64,000 bases of DNA from Isoetes taiwanensis. Its lineage: Eukaryota > Streptophyta > Lycopodiopsida > Isoetales > Isoetaceae. Below are positions 11,301-23,260 of the stretch, piece after piece. Both the position numbers and the translations under genes were made by a program. The DNA is taken from positions 21,976,070-22,040,069 of the forward strand of contig JAJEKV010000017.1 of the NCBI GenBank assembly GCA_021234155.1, in the 5' to 3' direction. The notes below the pieces were generated by a model, which was not told the origin of the DNA, did no database searches, and was given only the letters and a program-made list of their open reading frames with translations. Positions within the stretch are counted from its first letter, which is position 1. Every line of letters starts with the position of its first letter.

Positions 11301-14300
11301 GTATAAACCAAGAAAAATTGGCTTTTCGACATCGCGGGCTGGTTTCTTGGTTATTGCCTAAAAATCCCCTCGACTTCCTAAAAAGGCGGGATTGTATCCT
11401 CGCCTACAAAGTGTGCATGTATGGCTAAAGTTTTGCCCAACGGATGTGTGGTGAGTTGGTATAGGCCTAGTAATGCCAAAATAAATGTGCATTTGGTCAT
11501 GGGTTCAAACCCGCCAATGTATGTTTATATTTGGGAGTTGGTTCTTGGGGTTATAATGATGATGATCCCCGACGTGGTAGAACTTAAAAGCCTATAATCT
11601 TGTCGTGAAGGCTGATAGGATAAGCCAACTAATCTGCACAAGATTAGTGTGGTATAAACCAAGTAAAAATTGGCTTTGGACAATGCGGGCTGGTTTATTG
11701 GTTATTGCCTAAAAATTAACTTCCTAAGGCGTAGGATTGTATCCCGCCTACAAAGTGTGCATGTATGGCTAAAGTTTTGCCCAACGGATGTGTGGTGAGT
11801 TGGTATAGGCCTAGTAATGCCAAAATAAATGTGCATTTGGTCATGGGTTCAAACCCCGCCAATGTATATTTATATTTGGGAGTTGGTTCTTGGGGTTATA
11901 ACGATGATGATCCCCGACGGTAGAACTTAAAAGCCTATCGTGTCCTCCACTTTGGTGCAGTAGAAGGTAGGATAAGCCAACTAACTGCACAAGATTAGTG
12001 TGGTATAAACCAAGAAAAATTGGCTTTCTCGACATTATTCGTGGGCTGGTTTCATCGGTTATTGCCTAAAAAATTCCCCGACTTCCTAAGGATGGATTGT
12101 ATCCCCCTACAAAGTGTGCATGTATGGCTAAAGTTTTGCCCAACGGATGTGTGGTGAGTTGGTATAGGCCTAGTAATGCCAAAATAAATGTGCATTTGGT
12201 CATGGGTTCAAACCCGCCAATGTATGTTTATATTTGGGAGTTGGTTACCGGGTTATAACGATGATGATCCCCCCGACGTGGTAGAACTTAAAAGCCTATC
12301 GTGTCCTCCACTTTGGGCCGTTGGGCTGGTAGGATAAGCCAACTAACTGCATACAAGATTAGTGTGGTATAAACCAAAAAAATTGGCTTCGTAAAATCGT
12401 GGGTCGGGTTTAATGGGTTATTGCCTAAAATTCTCGACTTCCTAAGGCGGGATTGTATCCGCCACAAAGTGTGCATGTATGGCTAAAGTTTTGCCCAACG
12501 GATGTGTGGTGAGTTGGTATAGGCCTAGTAATGCCAAAATAAATGTGCATTTGGTCATGGGTTCAAACCCGCCAATGTATGTTTATATTTGGGAGTTGGT
12601 TACCGGGTTATAATGATGATGATCCCCGACGTGGTAGAACTTAAAAGCCTATCGTGTCCTCCACTTTGGCTGCCGTGAAGGCGGTAGGATAAGCCAACTA
12701 ACTGCACAAGATTAGTGTGGTATAAACCAAGAAAAATTGGCTTTCGATTGTGGTCGGTTTATCGGTTATTGCCTAAAAATTCCCGACTTCCTAAGGCGGG
12801 ATTGTATCCTGCCTACAAAGTGTGCATGTATGGCTAAAGTTTTGCCCAACGGATGTGTGGTGAGTTGGTATAGGCCTAGTAATGCCAAAATAAATGTGCA
12901 TTTGGTCATGGGTTCAAACCTGGCCAATGTATGTTTATCTTTGGGAGTTGGTTACTGGGGTTATACGATGATGATCCCCGACGTGGTAGAACTTAAAAGC
13001 CTATACGTGTCCTCCACTTTAGCTGCCGTGAAGCGGTAGGATAAGCCAACTAACTGTACAAGATTAGTGTGGTATAAACAAAGAAAAATTGGCTTTGACA
13101 TCGGGGTCGGGTTTATCGGGTTATTGCCTAAAAATTCCCGACTTCCTAAGGCGGGATTGTATCCCCGCCTACAAAGTGTGCATGTATGGCTAACGTTTTG
13201 CCCAACGGATGTGTGGTGAGTTGGTATAGGCCTAGTAATGCCAAAATAAATGTGCATTTGGTCATGGGTTCAAACCTGGCCAATGTATGTTTATATTTGG
13301 GAGTTGGTTCTTGGGTTATAATGATGATGATCCCCGACGTGGTAGAACTTAAAAGCCTATACGTGTCCTCCACTTTGGCTGCCGTAAGGCGGTAGGATAA
13401 GCCAACTAATCCGTACAAGATTAGTGTGGTATGAACCAGTAAAAATTGGCTTCCGGACATCGTGGCTGGTTTTACCGGTTATTGCCTAAAAATTCCCTCG
13501 ACTCCCTAAGGGATTGTATCCCCGCCTACAAAGTGTGCATGTATGGCTAAAGTTTTGCCCAACGGATGTGTGGTGAGTTGGTATAGGCCTAGTAATGCCA
13601 AAATAAATGTGCATTTGGTCATGGGTTCAAACCGGCCAATGTATGTTTATATTTGGGAGTTGGTTCCGGGTTATCGATGATGATCCCCGACGTGGTAGAA
13701 CTTAAAAGCCTATACGTGTCCTCCACTTTGGCTGCCGTAAGGCGGTAGGATAAGCCAACTAATCTGTACAAGATTAGTGTGGTATAAACCAGTAAAAATT
13801 GGCTTTTCGACACGGGTCGGGTTTATTGGTTATTGCCTAAAAATTCCCCCGACTTCCCCTAAGGGATTGTATCCCGCCTACAAAATGTGCATGTATGGCT
13901 AAAGTTTTGCCCAACGGATGTGTGGTGAGTTGGTATAGGCCTAGTAATGCCAAAATAAATGTGCATTTGGTCATGGGTTCAAACCCGGCCAATATCCGTT
14001 TTATATTTGGGAGTTGGTTATCGGGTTATATCGATGATGATCCCCGACGTGGTAGAACTTAAAAGCCTATCACGTGTCCTCCACTTTGGCTGCCGTAAAG
14101 GTAGTGGGATAAGCCAACTAATCAGACAAGATTAGTGTGGTATAAACCCAAAAAATTGGCTTTCTTCGACATCGTGGCTGGTTTCGGTTATTGCCTAAAA
14201 ATTCCCGACTTCCTAAGGCGGGATTCTATCCTGCCTACAAAGTGTGCATGTATGGCTAAAGTTTTGCCCAACGGATGTGTGGTGAGTTGGTATAGGCCTA

Positions 14301-15408
14301 GTAATGCCAAAATAAATGTGCATTTGGTCATGGGTTCAAACCTGGCCAATGTATGTTTATATTTGGGAGTTGGTTCTACCGGGTTATAACGATGATGATC
14401 CCGACGTGGTAGAACTTAAAAGCCTATACGTGTCCTCCACTTTGGCCGTGAAGGCGGTAGGATAAGCCAACTAACTGCATAAGATTAGTGTGGTATAAAC
14501 CAAAGTAAAAATTGGCTTTTCGACATCGTGGCTGGTTTATTGGTTATTGCCTAAAAATTCCCTCGACTTCCTAAAAGGGATTGTATCCCGCCACAAAGTG
14601 TGCATGTATGGCTAAAGTTTTGCCCAACGGATGTGTGGTGAGTTGGTATAGGCCTAGTAATGCCAAAATAAATGTGCATTTGGTCATGGGTTCAAACCTG
14701 GCCAATGTATGTTTATCTTTGGGAGTTGGTTACTGGGGTTATACGATGATGATCCCCGACGTGGTAGAACTTAAAAGCCTATACGTGTCCTCCACTTTGG
14801 CTGCCGATAAGCCAACTAATCTGTACAAGATTAGTGTGGTATAAAACCAAAAAATTGGCTTTCGACATCGTGGCTGGTTTATCGGTTATTGCCTAAAATT
14901 CCCCTCGACTTCCTAAGGCGGGATTCTATCCTGCCACAAAGTGTGCATGTATGGCTAAAGTTTTGCCCAACGGATGTGTGGTGAGTTGGTATAGGCCTAG
15001 TAATGCCAAAATAAATGTGCATTTGGTCATGGGTTCAAACCTGGCCAATGTATGTTTATATTTGGGAGTTGGTTACCGGGTTTATCGATGATGATCCCCG
15101 ACGGTAGAATTTAAAAGCCTATAATGTGTCCTCCACTTTGGCTTGCCGTAAGCGGTAGGATAAGCCAACTAATTCATACAAGATTAGTGTGGTATAAACC
15201 AAAGAAAAATTGGCTTTCGACACCGTGGGCTGGTTTACCGTTATTGCCTAAAATTCCCCCGACTTCCTAAGGCGGGATTGTATCCCCGCCTACAAAGTGT
15301 GCATGTATGGCTAACGTTTGCCCAACGGATGTGTGGTGAGTTGGTATAGGCCTAGTAATGCCAAAATAAATGTGCATTTGGTCATGGGTTCAAACCCTGG
15401 CCAATGTA
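8356..15408 (+). repeat. Tandem array of ~355-bp monomer, 20 copies, tRNA-like core
   Basis: Twenty cores starting GTGTGCATGTATGGC occur near 8512, 8851, 9203, 9562, 9893, 10250, 10615, 10973, 11411, 11755, 12114, 12469, 12820, 13175, 13533, 13886, 14242, 14598, 14941 and 15297, mostly 340-360 bp apart. Each core is almost invariant for about 100 bp and contains GTGGTGAGTTGGTATAGGCC (like a pol III A box) and, about 50 bp later, GGGTTCAAACC (like a B box). Outside the core each monomer has an ACTAATCT/AGATTAGT hairpin, an AAGCCAA/TTGGCTT inverted repeat, and a GGCGGGAT/ATCCCGCC hairpin. Copy 8 carries a second A-box-less B-box segment (about 11105-11175), which explains its 438-bp length. The short open frame MAKVLPNGCVVSWYRPSNAK recurs only because the core is conserved. 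Confidence 0.95.
15404..15408 (+). repeat. 5-bp target-site duplication, left
   Basis: The satellite monomer normally reads GGCCAATGTATGTTTATATT. Here it stops after ATGTA and foreign DNA begins; the right array resumes with ATGTATGTTTATATT at 23683. The shared ATGTA is a 5-bp target duplication. Confidence 0.85.
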
Positions 15409-15959
15409 AACGATTACAAATTAAACGGAGTGTTGCATCACTCCCGCTTCAAAGATCCCTTTAAAAAAACACCAAGTTTCTAAAATAAGCCTTTTTTGAT
15501 AGTTGTTAAGAATTTCTAGAGGTTTGCATTTTTTTTCATGCCATTTTGGCCCATTATTAGATCGAAAACTTTGTACTTATGAAACACAAATCATAAAAAA
15601 TAGCAAAATTTAGGCATAGACTTGAAGAGACTAGAAAGCATTACAAAAAGAAGCACCGTAATAGAAAGGAAAAAAAAGTACTATGTTTTTAATAAATTGT
15701 TGTACATCAATATTGAAGATTCATTGTAATAAATAATGATAATTTTAATATGATGAGTCAAAGATCTACATCATAGTCCTCCTCATTCTTTTTTTTTGCT
15801 CCCGCCATCTCGTCCTTCGTTTCTATCTGCTCCTTTCTTTGGAGACTTGAGTTTTGTATCCTCCTTGTTCTCTGGAATGGGAGCTAAAGCTACTTCTTTA
15901 AGCTCGCAAAGGTTGCCTCATCGCTCTAGTGAGTGGAGAATGGAGGTCGTATCTCGAGG

Positions 15960-17210
15960 GCGTTAGTTTAGCATAATCGGATGAAGACTTGGCCCCTAAC
16001 TCCTGATTTTCATCTGGTAAAGTAGGTAAGGCAGCAGCCTCATCTTCACAAAATGCACGACCTCCTTATCAATATCCACAGCCTACCGTTTGCGCCCTTC
16101 TTAAGTGCACATGCGATAGTAGTACGAGAACCGAGAAAGCATCAAGTACCCAATCTCCGACGCCGAGAACATGTCCGGAGATGGTTGATGAGCTTTTGTG
16201 GTTTACGGTAGTGATTCACAATCCTGCCTTTGTGCACTTGGGTCCCCGCAATTTCGTGAAGGCTCGGCTGAAACTCTAGGACGTTTGAAAAGTTTTGACA
16301 AAGCAAGTGTTAAAGTGATCCATGGTCCTCTTCCCATCAAAACTCCAATAAGCTACATGAAGGTACTCTACCTTGCTGAGCAACCTTTGGTCCTCCACCA
16401 TGGTAGTTGATGTTCGCTTTGTACCTAGTAAAGGATTTAAAGTGATATTAGCAAAACAAGAAAACACTTCGAAAAACCGTAAATCGTGAAATACTATTCT
16501 AATACACACTACGTAATTAAAGAGAAAAGTAATTGTATTCTCGAATAAGACTTACTGCACAAAGGTTTTCATATCCTCGCCCGAACCGGAGAACCAAAGT
16601 GATTTTGAAAGCTGATTCCACCAAGCCGCATCGCATGCTCGAATGGAACGTAACTAAACGCCAATGTTTGGCCGTTGAGATCCGCTTGATTCCTTCAATA
16701 AAAGCATTAAACTCTCAAAATTTGAAGGGCTGGTCGTCAGATTATCGCCGTCTTTTAAGCTTAAACCCATAGGGAAGATCAGCAATAACCAAAGTAAAGT
16801 CCTCCGTGGCTTAACCGTTCCGGACAAGGTTCGTAAGCAATCACCATGAATGATTGAATATAAATTGTTTTGATCAAACATGCGTAATCTCTCGTAGTCG
16901 GATGGTTTCGCTCATCATTCTTCTTTCGCCTAACGACCTCTTCCCCGTGGCTGTTCTAACCAAATTCATAAAGCCCTCGGGTAGGTCTTTATTTTTCTTT
17001 TGCTCTAAAGAAAACAAAACAACAACCGCTCAAGAGATCGTTTGTGGAGAGAAGGAATTCTAAGTGTAATTACCCAGCCCTCAAAATTTGGTGAATATTG
17101 GACAATGCTTTCGTCGGATGTGGCAATTGGGTAGAGTTCCTTGCACCTTTCCCATGTGTCGACGTTTAGTCGCTCCATCAAACATGTTTGACATGTTATG
17201 ACGTTTTTGG
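15960..17210 (-). pseudogene. Beta-class amino DNA methyltransferase (N6-adenine or N4-cytosine type), in the element
   Basis: Reading the minus strand from 17210: CLMERLNVDTWERCKELYPI (unassigned N-terminal part). Then come NNLYSIIHGDCLRTL (about 16880-16830), FTLVIADLPYGFKL (DLPYG at 16766-16780), KHWRLVTFHS (about 16650), KPQKLINHL (about 16190), DWVLDAFS plus, after a one-base deletion, SRTTIACALKKGAN (about 16158-16090), and VDIDKEVVHFVKMRLL (about 16080-16035). In bacterial N6_N4 methyltransferases the order is GDCL, (D/S)PPY, KP-x-x-L, D-x-F-x-G-S-G-T-T, then an acidic motif, and this is the same order. Motif IV before the SAM-binding motif I defines the beta class. DLPYG replaces the usual DPPY. 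At least four frame breaks are present. Such enzymes methylate the exocyclic amino group of A or C in DNA. The identity rests on several ordered motifs and I consider it strong. Confidence 0.75.
16490..16555. repeat. Isolated GTATTC palindromes beside the methyltransferase
   Basis: ACTATTCTAATACACAC (about 16491) and GTATTCTCGAATAAG (about 16536) are degenerate members of the palindrome family found in two clusters farther along the element. They lie inside the methyltransferase reading frame on the other strand. Confidence 0.5.
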
Positions 17211-17289
17211 TCGCAAGACGTTAAGGAAACAATGAGTTTAAACGAAAGAATGAAGGCAACGTAAAAGAAAAACAAATACAAGTCAAGCT

Positions 17290-17572
17290 ATTTGTATTCT
17301 GGAATACAAACCGGTTAACTTGTGATGCTACCTCGAAACAATATGCAGAAAATAGTTCTACCACAGACAAACACATTTCTTCCACGAAGGAACGCGCGTA
17401 TTCCGAATCACACAGCCAACATTCGAGGAGCAATGTGTATCTCGAATACACATGCCTTCCTTCCCGCGGGCAATGTGTATTCGAATACAATGCCTTTCTA
17501 GAGACAAGCAATGTGTATCCCGAATACACATTGCCCTCGTAAAGGAAGGCATGTGTATTCTGGAATACACTA
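17290..17572. repeat. Palindrome cluster A (GTGTATTC/GAATACAC)
   Basis: Inverted repeats occur at 17291-17310 (TTTGTATTC/GAATACAAA), 17435-17451, 17475-17489, 17513-17529 and 17553-17570, with a weaker one near 17396. The centre varies (CT, none, CC, CTGG), while the half-site GTGTAT(T/C) is kept. Linkers share GCAATG, GCCTT and AAGGC. A protein dimer recognising GTGTATTC could bind these, but the sequence does not show that directly. Confidence 0.8.
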
Positions 17573-17599
17573 GCCACGCCGATGTTTTTGGGAATCTAA

Positions 17600-19330
17600 C
17601 ATGCAATAACTAATGTTTGTGTCAGAGAACTTACTTGTGTAATTCCTTTGACATTTCTTCTAGGCTAAACTCCTTATCAACAACTTTTTGGAGAAGTCGC
17701 CGAGAAGTCTGTCGGAGAAGCCCCGCATTTTCCGCCGACGGTAATGGTCATTTTTTTTGGGTAACGCCTCGAGCTTTTTTTCTTAGTCTGTCTCCTTTCC
17801 CTTGCTCTTTAACTCCCCTCGCCGAACATTGTAAATATCTCGGTCCTCGAGTTCCCAAACTCTGTTCAAGAAGATTCACGTTAAATAGTTGATTTGCTAT
17901 TCGAATACATTTTGTGCTTACCTTGCCATCTCTAAAAGCTAACTCGAACCGGTTGTCGTGGGCCAATGAGAGATCGCCTTTTGTTGGCCTTCGTCATATT
18001 TTCAAAGATTCAATGGCACATGCCTCCTTAAGCTCCAAGGAAAATGTTTGGCTTCTTCGTGTCCTCACCGTACTTTTCCTTGAATATTACGTACTCGCGT
18101 GCATGAACCGGATCTTGTCGAATTTAAGCTCATCTTTAGTTTATATTCGTTGTCAGCATTGTGGGTGTTGGCAGCGATTTTCGCTTCTTCATCGGTAAGA
18201 CCACAGTGAGCCGGTAGAGGAGGACGGGAGAGGTACCTCGGTTCTTCTTCTCTTTATAAAGTTGCCTTCTTGCCTTAAAGCCGCGTGATTGCCTCCCAAG
18301 ACGAGTGAGTGTAGGTCTGCGTTTTCTCATCATAGTCCCTGGGGGTTTTGCACTCTTCCCCGCCAACAAGGACAACTATTGGGGCCACATGAGCATTTGG
18401 ATTGCTCCTTATTCTGCCTTTCAGGTTCCTTAAGTGATCGGCATAAATTTTATGAACCCGAAGTGGCCTTTCACCGCCTTCATTTTTTGGTGGAAGCTTC
18501 ATTGAAGTGGACTGGCAAGTAATTACACCTTGCACAAACTTGTGCGTGTTAATCTCTTCCATCTTTTCACCGCCTCTTGTCAACTTTTTTTTCCTTAATT
18601 GCAACACCGGTGCTTTACCCTTCCCTTCTTCTTCTTAGGTTCCTCGGAAATATCCTCGCCGCAATTAAGGTCCGTCCGCTTTTTTTAGGCTCTTTAGCAA
18701 AGAATCGCTTCCCCTTGGGCTTCTTTTGGTGGTGGTGACGGTGGCCTTTCACCGGACCGTGATGGACTCAGATTGTGATGAGGAACCGCTCGGGCCTCGG
18801 TTGCTCATCCTCTTCCCCTTGTGATGACTCTTAGGGGGAAAGTCTTCGCTCGTTGTGCTTCAACATAGTTGATGATGGCACGTGAGCCACCTCTTGGCCG
18901 AGGTAGTGAGCAACATAATGGGTACGAAGGACGAGGATTTACTTTCACCACTCTAAAATAGGATTCATCAACATGAATAAAGCCTTGGGATGTCTACGAA
19001 AAAGACAGTCTCCCTCGCCGTGACTTCTAACTCCCCTTCTACTTCACTCCACGACCGGATGGTGCCCATGCAAACAAATTCCCTCTCATCATTACCTTTT
19101 GCTCCCAAAGACTGGAGACATGTAGGAAAGTAAGTGTGCTGTACTTTCCGTATACCCCTTGTAAAACCATTGAGTTTGAAGGTTTTCGTAGATGGCGGCG
19201 CAGATGTCTCCTCAACCCTTTCTCGTGGGTGCGGTTTTCGTTGGGATTTTAACGGTCCTCTTGTGTTGTTTCTTGTCGCCTTCTTGTCATGCAGGCAAAA
19301 ATGTGTAAACACGATCTTGTTAGAGAAAGC
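17600..19330 (-). pseudogene. Unrecognised minus-strand coding remnant in the element
   Basis: The minus strand keeps protein-like stretches through several frames. Examples are SYFRVVKVNPRPSYPLCC (about 18975-18920), HKFVQGVITCQSTSMKLPPK (about 18545-18490), VHKIYADHLRNLKGRIRSN (about 18455-18395), and APIVVLVGGEECKTPRD (about 18385-18335). They lie upstream of the methyltransferase in the same orientation and may be its N-terminal part or a separate gene. I do not recognise a family. The regular loss of frame matches the rest of the element. Confidence 0.35.
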
Positions 19331-19523
19331 AAAGGCAAAAAACTATTCCTTAATACAAAATGTCTTAAGTAAAAGGAAAAACAAGGGCAAAAGAGGACAA
19401 AAATGCCAAAACAACACCGCAATCTTGACAAAAAAAACAGGTCTAAACAAGTTTTAAAAGCAGAAAAAAACACCTAAAGTCACTACAAAAAACTTAAAAA
19501 CAACCTTACAAAACAAAGAAATA

Positions 19524-19740
19524 ATGTGTGTAGTTCTCGAATACACGCCTTTGAGGGAAGGCGAAGTGTATTCCCGGAATACACTTTCGCCTTCCCTCCA
19601 TGGTAGAGTATCGAATACACTACGCCTTCCTCGGCTGGCGAAGTGTATTCACTTCTTACGCCTTCCCCTCGGCGGTGTAGAGTTCTCGGACACACTTCGA
19701 GGGAAGGCGTGCGTGTATTCTCGAATAAGAAACGCATTAT
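19524..19740. repeat. Palindrome cluster B with a 42-bp near-perfect palindrome
   Basis: Half-sites GTGTATTC/GAATACAC recur at 19528-19546, 19566-19584, about 19605-19622, 19640-19650, 19678-19700 and 19709-19730. They are separated by inverted GCCTTCC/GGAAGGC motifs. The longest, 19555-19596, pairs 20 of 21 positions per arm (GGGAAGGCGA, AGTGTATTCC and their complements, one bulged base). Further singles lie near 17898, 19795, 19850, 19967 and 20041. The cluster sits in the gap between the divergent minus- and plus-strand genes, where a shared promoter or replication/transposition site would be expected. Confidence 0.8.
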
Positions 19741-20899
19741 TACACAAATGATTGTACCTTGTACTTTCTTACTCACCTCTCCATGTTTTCTATGAGTATC
19801 GGAATACACTCAATATTATATTATTATGCCATACCGGGCGACTTCAGCTCGAGATCGGAATACGCAACGGAAAGGCGCCAAAATTTCCTTTTAAAGGTGT
19901 CCATTCCGGCCTTGCTCGTTTTCTATGTGAAGTGGAATCACGTTTTGGCTTTACCGCTCGCTCTAGTGTATTCGAATAGCTTTTAGTTTACCTTTCGCTT
20001 TAATTGTTGCGGTGAAGTTCTACTTGTAGTAGGCGGGCTTGTATTCGGAATAAGAAAAGCTCGCAAAGAGAGAAACATTATCTAAACTCTATTAATCGTT
20101 TTTGCGCTTCTTAAGATGACAAACCGCCGTCAACAAACTTCCACCACCTTCGTTGTCTCAAGCTCGTGCGGTTCGAGGACACGCTTTGGGACCAACGCCG
20201 TTTCAAGACCGGCATTCTCAGACTCCTACCGGGCTTCATCGTTTTGCTTCTCGAAGACACACCGAGTCCAAAGACGTAATGGACTTCCACCACCCTTCCA
20301 ACCGTCCACCAAGTCCTCGTAGACCTAACCGGGCATCTCCTTCCAAAGAATCACCACTAGTTCGAGCGGGCTGCCACCACCCTTTGTTCCATCCGGGACT
20401 GCGAAGCTCCACAACAAAGGGTGCTCAAGAACAAGCTACCCCCCTTTTGTAGTTTTCTCCTTCTGCAAACATACAAGGAACACGAAAACACGTAAGACCG
20501 TGAGATTCACTACAATTTCTCTCACGGGACTTCACTACAAATGAGGATCTAAGCTCCAAAGATGCACTCCTCTTCACACAACAAGGGTTGTGACACATGG
20601 ATTTGCGAATTCCAGTCCGCTCTAAAGGAGATGTTTGCAAGAACTCCTTTTCAAGATGGTACAAGAACGGCCTGATGCCACAACCTCTTATGGGCCATCA
20701 CCACCCTTTAACACCGTACCCCGCCTATTAGGAACAACTTCCGTGGTCTGTTTTCCTCTACAAGCACACCACTCGTGACAGGAAGTCACCCCCAGAGTAG
20801 AAGTTTCATCGGAAGATGAAGACACCAACGAGGAACAAAGAGATTACATGTTCTCAAGCCAATCTTCAAAGAAATTCAAGGTGGATTTTGGTTTGAGGG

Positions 20900-23260
20900 C
20901 TTGCTCCTCTGCAAAGAAGAAGAAATCTTATGGATGAACAGAAATGAGGAGACTTTTTGAGAACTAAATGCTGCTCATTGGGTTGCATCAACAGACTTAA
21001 CATGGCTAAATTCACGAGCGATTAGAGACAACTAGTTCCATGACATTGGCGCACTCGTAATGCCTACTTAGCTTATCATGTAAGACCAGACCGCTAACAC
21101 CTTCTTGCACTACATTAACCGGCCAAGAAGTTTGCGAAATGTTTTATGGTTGTCCACCCGCTTAGGGTCCACAAGAATGTCTAGAATACACAAAAGCGGA
21201 CAAAAATCCAAAGAATCGATGATCATTGTGGACCAAGAAGAGTTGTAACCATGCATGCCCTTGGCCGCGGTTCCTGGATGGAGAAATATTTTAGAGAAAC
21301 ATGTGAGAAGCTACCTAACAAAGAACATGTATCATTTAACCGATAACATCACCAAAAGATGTTTTAATGAGTACAAAGAGACTTGCACTCTCCCCCAAAG
21401 ACATCTCTTACTCACACTTCACCGACCGTGGAAAAGTGAATTCGGTCTTGTGAAAATTCCTAGAAAACATAGAATGTCCGCTTGCTCGAGGTGTGCGTAA
21501 TTAAAGAGTCAACGAAACTGCAAAGACAGAGGTCGAAAAGAAGTAAGTTCATGTTCTCCAATCTCTCACTTGTTCGGAGAAAATGCTTTGACCCGATTTC
21601 TTCTACGATATTGTGCAACGTGAGAACCTTGCCGACATCGTGAACAACAAGCGCCAGAGAGAAGAAAGCTTGCCAAGCATAAAAAAAAAAGCTCCTGAAC
21701 GCCCTTTGCAATACATGTGCATTTGTGATTGATGGAATGGACCAAAAAACAACTCTACCACATTTTTGAACATTCCTAAAGATGTGCGGAGGAATGTTTT
21801 GTTAAGGTCCACCTTGTAGGAGCTATGGTCTTCAAAGGAAGTCTAAGGTGCAAAGTTTTTGACGTTATCCAAACTTGCATGGTGACCGAACCTCACAATT
21901 ACAATTCTTAACAAGGTCTGGCGAAAGCAAGAGCAATTACCACCGGAGTGCTTTTATCCGCAACTTGACAATACTACAAGGGAGAACAAGAATCAAACAC
22001 TCTTTATGCATCGTGCCATGTTAGTGGAGCTTAGGGATCTTTAGAAAAGTGAAGCTCGGTTTTCTTACTTGTAGGCCACACTCATGATCAGATTGACCAA
22101 ATGTTGGCCAGATTTTTAAACTCTTTAGAAGGAAGAAGGCTTTCTGCATCTTCCTTCTTTAGTTCGAATTATTGAAGATTCTTACACTCCTACTCCGATT
22201 GGTCGATCTTCTTAAAGAGGCTAGCCGATTTCAGAGTTTGTTTTCTCTCAACGTTCAAACAGAGAACAAGCCGCGGAACAAGTTGAATGATCTCATCTTT
22301 CAACATCATATCAAGTTCTACTTGAAGGATGGCCAAAGCTTCTTACGGGGAAGAAGTATACCACAACTAAGGACCGGAGTCCGCCGAGGGATTACGCTTC
22401 CTTAAATATATTCCGGACACTTCCTTCATAGAACGGCCGGAAGCAACTTCCTCTCAAAAATCCTAAGGAGTCCAAGCGGAAGAAAAGTACCCCGTAGTCA
22501 TCCTTAAAAGCCATTGAAAATGGAATTTCCTCAGCTTTAAGTACTTTTTAGAAGAAGATGGGATGTGGTGGAGTAATTTCTTTTCGAACGTAAAATTGTT
22601 GTACAAAATATAGGCTCTAAGACAGCTTGCAAGAACCATTTCAATGGCGTAACACCTTCCATCAACCCCAAAGACAAAGCAGTCCAAGTAGCTACATTTG
22701 CACCTCGGTAGAGAAGGAGGAGGACCGAAGTCATGTGTACCTCGGACCAAGACGAGGAATGAGCCCCAAGGTAATATCACGTAAATTACCAAAGGTATGC
22801 TAATTGCTCTTTCCGACCGAGGAGGATGACAAAGGTCAATCGCTCGATACGGATAGCAAAAGTGCTTGACACATCCAAGGAGGAAGGCTTAGTCACTAAA
22901 CTCAAGATTCATTGGCTTGCAACACTTCGAGAAAATGCTTTTGAAGGTAGATATGAGTTAGAAATGAGAAGCCAAGGAAAAGGGAGAAAGTCCAAGAAGG
23001 TGGGTTGTAGGGACGATTTGAACCTTAATGACGTGACTATATTGTGCTATGATTTTAAATTGAAATCGACAATCGCCACTTTAAGACTATCAATTTGCTT
23101 AAAAAAAAAGCTTGTAATTATGAAGAAGATGATGAAGAAGGTGGTGACAATGCTTCACCGTCATTGTTGATAGTGATGAGGAAGATAACTCAAGCACTTC
23201 CTCGAAAGTGATAGTGAAAGAAGTGAAGGTGATGACGATGGCATAAATGAACATGAGGAC
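20900..23260 (+). pseudogene. DUF7869-like transposase-like protein, frameshifted
   Basis: Ordered motifs in changing frames: QEVCEMFYGCPP (about 21125), NILEKHVRSYLTKNMYHLTD, FGLVKIPRKHRMSACSRCAE (about 21440-21500), VIDGMDQK (about 21727-21750), ECFVKVHLVGAMVFKGSLRC (about 21790-21850), PQLDNTTRENKNQTLF (about 21958-22005), and FLLVGHTHDQIDQMLARF (22061-22120). The last three resemble DUF7869, a domain known to me from memory as common in proteins of uncertain function in ferns, corals and algae. The D...DN...HTH-x-x-ID pattern suggests an RNase H-like, DDE-type catalytic core. The tail (about 23130-23260) is very acidic (Asp/Glu/Ser). The gene runs away from the methyltransferase and towards the right end of the element, as the transposase of a DNA transposon would. 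It is broken by many frame changes and stops. Confidence 0.6.

Noticed and set aside
8435-14844. Recurrent short open frame (VLPNGCVVSWYRPSNAKINV) in most satellite monomers
   Set aside because: It follows the invariant tRNA-like core and its ends change from copy to copy through indels, so conservation is at DNA level and not protein level.
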